Positions 1 to 4,860 of a DNA stretch of 6,008 nucleotides are shown here, in pieces (the first letter of the stretch is position 1; each line of letters opens with the position of its first letter). Source of the stretch: Campylobacterales bacterium. Its GTDB lineage: Bacteria > Campylobacterota > Campylobacteria > Campylobacterales > Hydrogenimonadaceae. The DNA lies in assembly GCA_027065635.1 (NCBI GenBank), contig JAMONQ010000178.1, forward strand, positions 1 through 6,008. The letters are read 5' to 3'. Position numbers and translations under genes: made by a program. Below the pieces are notes generated by a model that was given only the letters and a program-made list of their open reading frames with translations, was not told the DNA's origin and did not search any database.

Positions 1-312
1 AACCGTCCAGATCGCCTCTTTCATATGTACGAAGGCTCCGGAGCGAGTCCCCTCGGCACCTATCGCCAACCCCATCACGAGCCCGGTAAGCAGCAGCAAT
101 ACAATAAAAGGGAGCACCAGCCGAAACAGATTTCCCACAATCTCCAGCGTCCTCGCCAGACGCGCTCTCGCATCTTCTATATGCTGTAGACCCGGATGTA
201 CAGCGATTCGCATTCCGATCATTCCGCCTACCCATACGATAGCGCCCAACACATGCAAAAAGAGGATAACGAAAGCGTAGTTTGCAAATATCTCGGCTGC
301 GATCTCTCTCAT
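1..312 (-). CDS. CopD-like multi-pass membrane protein, N-terminal part (3' end outside window)
   Basis: This is an open frame of 104 codons that starts at ATG 312-310 and runs off the left edge without a stop. The translation shows a hydrophobic helix at about residues 12-34 with the signature HVLGAIVWVGG (His20, Trp27, Gly29-Gly30), then a short polar stretch with the motif AVHP (residues 37-40), an amphipathic region, and a second helix at about 62-85. A third probably begins after HMKEAIW (96-102). A His followed by a Trp-x-Gly-Gly in the first helix is typical of the CopD/HemJ-like superfamily of small membrane proteins, some linked to copper resistance; the exact substrate cannot be read here. 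Its start lies four bases after the alaS stop, and the purine-rich GGGGTGAG at the alaS end can act as its ribosome binding site, so the two are very probably cotranscribed. The family call is moderate, the gene call strong. Confidence 0.72.
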   Translation of the reverse strand, partial: MREIAAEIFANYAFVILFLHVLGAIVWVGGMIGMRIAVHPGLQHIEDARARLARTLEIVGNLFRLVLPFIVLLLLTGLVMGLAIGAEGTRSGAFVHMKEAIWTV

Positions 313-316
313 TTTC

Positions 317-2884
317 TCACCCCAGGATCTCTTTTAGATACTCCAGTGCCTTCTCTTTCGCTTCAGCTATCTTTCCAGGCTCTTTTCCACCCGCCTGGGC
401 GAAGTCGTCACGACCTCCTCCGCCGCCGCCCAAAACCGGCGCTATCTGCTTGACCCACATCCCGGCCTTGATGGGGGTGTTTTTCTGTCCTGCGGCGATA
501 AGTACCTTTTCACCCTTTTTCTGAAAGAGCATGACTGCCACTTTTTCATGGGCGTTTTTCAAATCGTCTATAAGCGACTTGATATCGCCCCCTTCCACCT
601 CTTCAATCACAACCGTTGCATCGCCTACCTGCAAAGTCTTGATTTCGCTTTTTTTACTCTTTTGCGCCTGGGCGAGTTCTCGTTTCAACTCTTTTACCTG
701 CGACTTCAGTTTTTCGACACCCTGCAGCGGATCTTTCGCTTTCAGCGTCTGCGTCACTTCTGCCAGCGTCTTGCGCATCTGCTTGACACTCTCGTATGCC
801 GCATGACCGCAGATCGCTTCTATACGCCTTACCCCGGCACTCACTCCGCTCTCCTTTGTAATCAGGAAGATCCCTATTTCGGCCGTATTGCGCACATGCG
901 TTCCGCCGCAAAGCTCGATACTCTTCTCACCGAAACTGACAACCCGAACCCTTTCGCCGTACTTTTCGCCAAAAAGAGCCACCGCTCCCTTGGCCTTGGC
1001 CGAATCGATATCCATCTCCTCCGTCTCGCCCTCTATCGCGCGCTCGATCTTCTCGTTGACCCACTCCTCTATCGAGGCGATCTCTTCGGCGGTAAGCGCC
1101 TTCGGATGGCTGAAATCGAATCGCAGCCTATCGGCCTCCACAAGCGATCCGGCCTGGGCGACATGCGATCCAAGCACCTCTTTTAGTGCACTGTGAAGCA
1201 GATGTGTAGCGCTATGGTGTTTTGCAATCTCGTGGCGCATCAGGTCGACTCTCGCATCGACTGCATCGTTTTCACAGAGCTTGCTTACAGCTTCGACTTC
1301 GGAAAGATTCAGATCGAAAAACTTTTTCGTACCGAGCACTCTGGCCGCTACCTCATCACCGTCCGGCAGGAGAAGCTCGCCCTCATCTCCTATCTGCCCG
1401 CCGCTCTCCGCATAAAAAGGGGTCACATCGAGCATGACCCAGCCGCGCTGACCAGGCTCAAGACACTTGACGCGAGCGAAGTTCTCGTTCAGAAGCGCCG
1501 CTATAGCGCTTTTGGTCTCGAGAGAGTCATATCCCGCAAACGTATTCTTGCCGAACTCCTCCAGAAGAGCTTTGAAGTCACCCGCAACGGCTGCGTCTCC
1601 ACTCCCTTTCCATGCCGCCTTGGCACGGGCTCTTTGTTCACCCATCAGTCGCTCGAACTCCGCGATATCCACCTCGATGCCCCGCTCTTTGAGCATATCC
1701 TGCGTCAGATCGAGAGGAAAGCCGTATGTGTCGTACAGTTTGAAGGCTACAGCTCCGCTGAAGAGATCCTTCGTCTTTTGCAGCTCCTTTTCGAAAAGCT
1801 CTATCCCGGCCGCGATCGTCGCGAAGAAACGCTCCTCCTCCAGTTGCATCGTTTGTGCCACACTCTCTTTTTTCTCTTGAAGATAGGTATAGTGGCTTCC
1901 CATAATCTTTACCAGCACGTCGACCAGCCTGTACATAAAGGGCTCTCTAAGCCCCAGCATATAGCCGTGCCGTACGGCACGTCGAAGAATGCGGCGCAAT
2001 ACGTAGCCTCTACCCTCGTTGGAGAAGTTGACACCCTGCGCAAGCAAAAATGTGACCGAACGCAGGTGATCGGCTATTACACGAAAACTCGCGCCGCTTT
2101 CGTATTCGTACTCTCTTTGCGTCAGCCTCTCTACCTCGCGTATTATCGGCATGAAAAGTTCCGTATCGTAGTTGCTCGGCTTTCCCTCCTTGACCGCTAC
2201 GACGCGCTCGAGCCCCATGCCGGTATCGATGGAGGGCTTCGGAAGCGGGATCAACTCTCCCGACTCGTTACGTTCATACTGCATAAAGACCAGATTCCAT
2301 ATCTCCAAAAATCTGTCGCCGTCGCCGCCAAGGTAGTCTTCCGGACCGTTGAAGCGCTCCTCGCCCTGATCGTAGAAGATTTCGCTGCAAGGACCGCACG
2401 GACCGGTGTCGCCCATCTGCCAGAAGTTGTCTTTGTCACCCATACGCAAGATACGTTCACGCGCGATATGTTTCGCCCAGATCCGCTCCGCTTCGTCGTC
2501 GCTTTCGTGAACCGTAACCCAGAGTCTATCTTTCGGCAGTTCCAGAATCTCCGTCACGAACTCCCATGCGTAGGCGATCGCATCCTCTTTGAAATAGTCG
2601 CCGAAACTGAAGTTGCCCAGCATCTCGAAAAAGGTGTGATGACGGGCGGTATGTCCTACGTTTTCAAGATCGTTGTGCTTGCCGCCCGCACGTATACAGG
2701 TCTGGCAGCTTGCCGCCCGCGGCGGATTTGGAGCGGGAACCTCTCCCGTAAATATGTTTTTGAACGGAACCATCCCCGCATTTGTAAACAGAAGCGTAGG
2801 ATCGTCCGGTACCAGCGGGGCACTCTCGTAGATCTTGTGCCCTTTGGAGGCGAAGTAGTCCAAAAAAGCCTGTCTGATATCCAT
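317..2884 (-). CDS. alaS: Alanine--tRNA ligase (AlaRS), complete
   Basis: This enzyme charges tRNA-Ala with alanine in the cytoplasm and removes mischarged serine or glycine. The 855-residue length is close to the usual bacterial size (E. coli has 876). The class II catalytic core is visible: LLFTNAGMVPF at 31-41, HHTFFEMLGNFSFGDYFK at 82-99, FWQMGDTGPCGPCSE at 154-168, SIDTGMGLERV at 218-228 and GRGYVLRRILRRAVRHG at 291-307. The editing domain has the zinc ligands His557 and His561 (HSATH) and Cys659 and His663 (CGGTH), which match E. coli H564/H568/C666/H670 in order and spacing. A coiled linker (about 700-750) leads to the C-Ala domain with the glycine run at 819-824 and RDDFAQAGG. The start is supported by the family N-terminus MDIRQAFLDYFASKGH, although the nearest Shine-Dalgarno-like AAGG is far (about 13 bases) from the ATG. 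No truncation or missing catalytic residue was seen. Confidence 0.98.
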   Translation of the reverse strand: MDIRQAFLDYFASKGHKIYESAPLVPDDPTLLFTNAGMVPFKNIFTGEVPAPNPPRAASCQTCIRAGGKHNDLENVGHTARHHTFFEMLGNFSFGDYFKEDAIAYAWEFVTEILELPKDRLWVTVHESDDEAERIWAKHIARERILRMGDKDNFWQMGDTGPCGPCSEIFYDQGEERFNGPEDYLGGDGDRFLEIWNLVFMQYERNESGELIPLPKPSIDTGMGLERVVAVKEGKPSNYDTELFMPIIREVERLTQREYEYESGASFRVIADHLRSVTFLLAQGVNFSNEGRGYVLRRILRRAVRHGYMLGLREPFMYRLVDVLVKIMGSHYTYLQEKKESVAQTMQLEEERFFATIAAGIELFEKELQKTKDLFSGAVAFKLYDTYGFPLDLTQDMLKERGIEVDIAEFERLMGEQRARAKAAWKGSGDAAVAGDFKALLEEFGKNTFAGYDSLETKSAIAALLNENFARVKCLEPGQRGWVMLDVTPFYAESGGQIGDEGELLLPDGDEVAARVLGTKKFFDLNLSEVEAVSKLCENDAVDARVDLMRHEIAKHHSATHLLHSALKEVLGSHVAQAGSLVEADRLRFDFSHPKALTAEEIASIEEWVNEKIERAIEGETEEMDIDSAKAKGAVALFGEKYGERVRVVSFGEKSIELCGGTHVRNTAEIGIFLITKESGVSAGVRRIEAICGHAAYESVKQMRKTLAEVTQTLKAKDPLQGVEKLKSQVKELKRELAQAQKSKKSEIKTLQVGDATVVIEEVEGGDIKSLIDDLKNAHEKVAVMLFQKKGEKVLIAAGQKNTPIKAGMWVKQIAPVLGGGGGGRDDFAQAGGKEPGKIAEAKEKALEYLKEILG

Positions 2885-2916
2885 TGTCGTTGAAACCTTG
2901 TAGTAAAATTGGTCTG

Positions 2917-2922
2917 ATTTTA
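2917..2922 (-). promoter_or_regulatory. Candidate -10 box of the alaS promoter
   Basis: On the minus strand the sequence reads GGATAAAATC, giving TAAAAT, one mismatch from TATAAT, about 32 bases upstream of the alaS ATG. A T/A-rich stretch (TTTTTAAAAGAATTTGG) lies upstream, without a recognisable -35 box. The placement is reasonable but the match is common in AT-rich DNA, so this is tentative. Confidence 0.28.
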
Positions 2923-3020
2923 TCCAAATTCTTTTAAAAAAGGGGTAACTCTTCCTGTTTAGAGCCTTTCATATTGAATCGGAGGGATTAGAAACCGTAA
3001 TTAAAAATAAAATCCGCTTT

Positions 3021-3033
3021 TTTTCTCTATAAT
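3021..3033 (+). promoter_or_regulatory. Promoter of the FTR-rhodanese gene (T-rich tract plus TATAAT)
   Basis: A perfect TATAAT occupies 3028-3033, directly preceded by the T-rich run CTTTTTTTCTC. No TTGACA-like hexamer sits at the expected -35 distance (3005-3010 is AAATAA). Periodic T-rich sequence replacing a -35 box is known for the main sigma factor of Campylobacter and Helicobacter, and this arrangement fits it. The predicted transcript would start near 3040, giving a leader of about 44 bases. A second weaker box, TATACT, is at 3052-3057. Confidence 0.55.
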
Positions 3034-3071
3034 CACAAATTAAATTACCGATATACTTTTCTACGGAAAAC

Positions 3072-3077
3072 GAGGAG
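3072..3077 (+). promoter_or_regulatory. Ribosome binding site GAGGAG for the FTR-rhodanese gene
   Basis: GAGGAG lies six bases before the ATG at 3084. It is a strong Shine-Dalgarno match at optimal spacing and fixes the start codon. Confidence 0.85.
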
Positions 3078-3083
3078 AACATT

Positions 3084-3818
3084 ATGCAGCAGATAGATAT
3101 CGATTCACCGGAGTTTCAGGCAGAGCTCGAAAAGACATGGAAATTTGTCGAGAAGGTGAACGAACAGTTTGGATTCGTCCAGAATCCTGATACCGAAGTG
3201 AATGAAGGGGTCGCCATGGGACTGGCCAGAAACAGGCTTATCTACGGCAAACGCTACTGCCCCTGCTTTATGGTCATAGGCGAAACTCCCGAAGAGCGCA
3301 AAGCGGCCGACAACCGCATCTGCCCATGTAAACCGGCACTGGAGAAGGAGATACCGGAGCAGGGGCACTGCCACTGCGGCATCTTCTGCACACCCGAATA
3401 TGCCAAAGCCCACGCCATGGAAGAGAAGCTCGAAGAGGCGGTACATCTGCACTCCAGAGGTCTTACGCAGGAGGAGGCCGAACTTCTCGTCGGCAAAGAG
3501 CAGCTCGACGGAGAGGAGCTGGAGGCGCTTTTGGAAGCGCGCGAACTCGGCATGGTAGATTTCAGACTCATCGATGTTCGCGAACCGATGGAATACAGGA
3601 TGGGACATATCAAGGGAGCGGATGAACTCTGGCCAACTTCACAATTTTACGACTGGTTTGAAAGAATACAGGATAAAAAAGATGAAAGGCTCATCCTATA
3701 CTGCCATACAGGAAGCCGCAGCTACCAGATACAGCACGTGATGAAGGCGCAAGGCTTCAGGCATGTCGGCAACCTGATGCGCGGGATTGTCTCCTACGGC
3801 GGCGAAATCGTACGATAA
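3084..3818 (+). CDS. Ferredoxin:thioredoxin reductase catalytic-type domain fused to a rhodanese domain
   Basis: The 244-residue product has two recognisable parts. Residues about 15-105 form a ferredoxin:thioredoxin reductase (FTR) catalytic-type domain with three paired cysteine motifs: CPC at 59-61, CPC at 80-82 and CHC at 96-98, plus Cys102. By analogy with the cyanobacterial enzyme, Cys59, 80, 82 and 96 would bind a [4Fe-4S] cluster and Cys61 and Cys98 would form the redox disulfide. After an acidic helical linker (about 106-158), residues about 159-242 form a rhodanese domain with LIDVREPMEYRMGHIKGA at 162-179 and the active loop CHTGSR at 207-212, where Cys207 would carry persulfide. 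There is no signal peptide, so it should act in the cytoplasm. The spacing between cysteine motifs (18 and 13 residues) is longer than in the plant and cyanobacterial enzyme (16 and 8). No FTR variable subunit, ferredoxin or thioredoxin gene is in the window. A role in thiol or sulfane-sulfur redox transfer is inference. Domain calls are strong, the physiological role is unknown. Confidence 0.9.
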   Translation: MQQIDIDSPEFQAELEKTWKFVEKVNEQFGFVQNPDTEVNEGVAMGLARNRLIYGKRYCPCFMVIGETPEERKAADNRICPCKPALEKEIPEQGHCHCGIFCTPEYAKAHAMEEKLEEAVHLHSRGLTQEEAELLVGKEQLDGEELEALLEARELGMVDFRLIDVREPMEYRMGHIKGADELWPTSQFYDWFERIQDKKDERLILYCHTGSRSYQIQHVMKAQGFRHVGNLMRGIVSYGGEIVR

Positions 3819-3835
3819 AACGGTGAAGCAGGATA

Positions 3836-3891
3836 ACGGGACTTTTGCTTGAGCTTAGATAGCCCGTCAAAAAAAGAGGCTCACCTTTTTT
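3836..3891. terminator. Possible terminator region between convergent genes
   Basis: Two weak structures lie between the plus-strand gene ending at 3818 and the minus-strand gene ending at 3881. The first pairs ACGGG(A)CT at 3836-3843 with AGCCCGT at 3861-3867, seven pairs with one bulge and a loop of about 17 bases, but no T run follows on either strand. The second is an A-run/T-run dyad, A-tract plus GAGG at 3869-3879 facing CCTTTTTT at 3884-3891 across the loop CTCA. It could end transcripts from both sides, but its stem has only two G-C pairs and it covers the last codons and stop of the minus-strand gene. Evidence is suggestive only. Confidence 0.3.
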
Positions 3892-4165
3892 GCAAGAAGA
3901 GCAGAAGAGTATCGAGCGCTTCTATAAAAAGAGGCGAAAAGTAGGATAGTGTTTTAGGATCCGCTCCCTGGACCAGAAGCAGAAGTACGGCTCTTTTTAG
4001 CGCCTCTTCGTCTTCGGCTCGCAAAAGAGGGGAGATATCAAGGCCCGAGTCTGCCGCCTTGAGCCTCTCTTTCGCCTCCTCCACGCCTATTTGAGCCGGG
4101 TAGTACTCCCCTTTTGCAACCGCTTTGAAGCGTGCCCGCGCCTCCTTTCTCTTATCGGGATCCAT
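3881..4165 (-). CDS. Small hypothetical protein, third gene of the yqjD/yqjE-like operon
   Basis: I do not recognise this 94-residue protein. The N-terminal third is highly charged (MDPDKRKEARARFKAVAKG), the middle (29-60) is a likely amphipathic helical stretch rich in Glu, Lys and Ala, and the C-terminal part has two hydrophobic segments at about 59-66 (AVLLLLVQ) and 78-92 (PLFIEALDTLLLFLQ), separated by GADPKTLSYFS. The segments are short for membrane helices, so a soluble helical bundle or peripheral membrane protein is more likely. It overlaps the preceding gene by 14 bases, and GAGGG at 4176-4172 lies six bases before its ATG, so translation is well supported. Its place in the block suggests a job related to the YqjD- and YqjE-like proteins. 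E. coli has a small third gene, yqjK, in the same position, but I see no sequence match to it. Confidence 0.82.
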   Translation of the reverse strand: MDPDKRKEARARFKAVAKGEYYPAQIGVEEAKERLKAADSGLDISPLLRAEDEEALKRAVLLLLVQGADPKTLSYFSPLFIEALDTLLLFLQKR

Positions 4166-4487
4166 CTTTGACCCTCAGCGCGAAAACAGCGAAAACAGCC
4201 GCACATACAAGCAGTATAGCACCCGCTGCAAAAGGTGCCACGGTTTCTGAAACGTACAGCGCAAAAAGTCTGTAGATTCCCCACACCGAAAAAGAGACGG
4301 CACCCATCAGAGCCAAAACCGCGGCAAAGATCCACGCAAGCATCCAGCCGCTTTTAAACAGCGTGCGCTCAAGCTGCTCTCTCTGATTTAGCATGAACCG
4401 CTCGGCCGAATCCGCGAATGCACGACTCTCCGCTTCGGCAAGATCCAAAAGAGCTACGATGAAATCGGAAATCGTAACCTTTCCCAT
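4152..4487 (-). CDS. YqjE/holin-superfamily-like two-helix membrane protein
   Basis: The 111-residue product begins with an amphipathic N-terminal region (about 1-45, with LLDLAEAESRAFADSAERF) followed by two membrane helices at about 47-76 and 83-104 and a short basic tail (RVKDGSR). This layout, an amphipathic lead then a two-helix hairpin, is that of the YqjE-like/phage-holin-superfamily small membrane proteins, which are chromosomal and not evidence of a phage. Its ATG shares one base with the stop of the upstream gene (TGATG at 4489-4485), a sign of translational coupling, and GGAAAGAG precedes the start. The neighbouring YqjD-like gene strengthens the assignment, since yqjD and yqjE are adjacent in enterobacteria. 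The biochemical role of the family is not settled. The family call is moderate because two-helix proteins carry few diagnostic residues. Confidence 0.8.
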   Translation of the reverse strand: MGKVTISDFIVALLDLAEAESRAFADSAERFMLNQREQLERTLFKSGWMLAWIFAAVLALMGAVSFSVWGIYRLFALYVSETVAPFAAGAILLVCAAVFAVFALRVKDGSR

Positions 4488-4804
4488 CAGCTCTTTCCGC
4501 CCAGCACTCTGCCCAGCAAAAAACCGATGCCGGCTGCAACGAGCAACGTTCCGGCCGGATGTTTTTGCTGCTGCTCTTTTAGGGTTTCAAGAACCTCCTC
4601 ACCCTTCTCTTTCGCCTCTTCGAGCTGCTTTAGCTGCTCTTTTGGAATTTGTGAGAGAATCTGCTCTTTTATCTCTTCCGCAGAGCTTTTGATCTTCTCC
4701 TCTCCAATCTTTCCGAGAGTTTGGGTAAGCTTCGAAAGATCGCTCTTCAAAGCTTCGATCTCCCTTTTCAGCTCCTCTATCCGATCCGATTCACTCTTCG
4801 TCAT
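4487..4804 (-). CDS. DUF883/YqjD-like membrane-anchored coiled-coil protein
   Basis: The 105-residue product is a long charged helix, predicted coiled coil over about residues 5-80, rich in Glu, Lys, Gln and Leu, ending in a single C-terminal membrane segment (about 84-101) with the small-residue pattern GIGFLLGRVLGG preceded by HP at 82-83. This is the plan of YqjD, ElaB and YgaM (DUF883), about 100 residues each, with a C-terminal glycine-rich anchor. E. coli YqjD is an inner-membrane protein reported to bind ribosomes in stationary phase; whether this one does is inference. The start is well supported by AGGAGG at 4816-4811, six bases upstream. It is the first gene of a three-gene overlapping block. 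Three in-frame copies of a Lys-Glu-Gln-containing unit in the helix share the same 10-base sequence. The sequence match to DUF883 is by architecture, not by strict motif. Confidence 0.82.
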   Translation of the reverse strand: MTKSESDRIEELKREIEALKSDLSKLTQTLGKIGEEKIKSSAEEIKEQILSQIPKEQLKQLEEAKEKGEEVLETLKEQQQKHPAGTLLVAAGIGFLLGRVLGGKS

Positions 4805-4810
4805 AACAAC

Positions 4811-4816
4811 CCTCCT
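4811..4816 (-). promoter_or_regulatory. Ribosome binding site AGGAGG of the YqjD-like gene
   Basis: Minus-strand AGGAGG, followed by GG, sits six bases before the ATG at 4804. It is a near-perfect anti-16S match, the strongest in the window together with the one at 3072, and suggests efficient translation of this operon. Confidence 0.85.
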
Positions 4817-4832
4817 TTTCCGGGATTGTTAT

Positions 4833-4838
4833 ATTATA
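4833..4838 (-). promoter_or_regulatory. -10 box (TATAAT) of the yqjD/yqjE-like operon
   Basis: The minus strand reads TATAAT here, 28 bases upstream of the ATG at 4804. No good -35 hexamer lies 16-18 bases further up; TTTACA is present but only 9 bases away. The box falls within the 56-bp gap after the membrane-protein gene, so the block probably has its own promoter, although read-through from upstream is also possible. Confidence 0.5.
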
Positions 4839-4846
4839 GCGCTATA
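4835..4846. promoter_or_regulatory. Perfect 12-bp palindrome overlapping the -10 box
   Basis: TATAGCGCTATA is its own reverse complement and covers four of the six bases of the TATAAT box. A dyad in that position could be an operator where a dimeric repressor blocks polymerase. It has no spacer, so it could equally be a chance palindrome in AT-rich DNA. No protein is assigned to it. Confidence 0.35.
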
Positions 4847-4860
4847 TTGTAAACAGAGCT

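Larger units (their letters stand above)
2885..3083. promoter_or_regulatory. Divergent intergenic region between alaS and the FTR-rhodanese gene
   Basis: This 199-bp stretch has no convincing gene and separates two head-to-head genes, so it must hold both promoters. It is clearly AT-richer than the flanking genes, especially at 2915-2940 and 3000-3060. I see no long inverted repeat, tRNA or riboswitch-like fold. The only short dyad is AATC-GGAGG-GATT at 2977-2989, too small to call an operator. The middle part (2941-2999) has no assigned function. Confidence 0.7.

Noticed and set aside
1193..2893. A very long plus-strand open frame (566 codons) opposite alaS.
   Set aside because: The minus strand encodes an unmistakable, complete AlaRS over the same bases. 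The antisense translation has no recognisable domain, its ATG lacks a ribosome site, and long antisense frames commonly arise from the codon pattern of the real gene.
2919..2972. A 17-codon minus-strand frame (MKGSKQEELPLFLKEFG) upstream of alaS, considered as a leader peptide.
   Set aside because: It has no Shine-Dalgarno sequence, no run of Ala codons that would suit attenuation of alaS, and no terminator-like hairpin follows it.
3105..3613. Two minus-strand open frames of 167 and 119 codons opposite the FTR-rhodanese gene.
   Set aside because: They are antisense to conserved catalytic motifs, have compositions typical of reverse-strand shadows (Ser-rich or Phe/Leu-rich) and no ribosome site of note.
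4152..4487. Prophage remnant suggested by the holin-like membrane protein.
   Set aside because: No endolysin, integrase, structural gene or att-like repeat accompanies it, and the neighbouring YqjD-like gene points to the chromosomal YqjE family.
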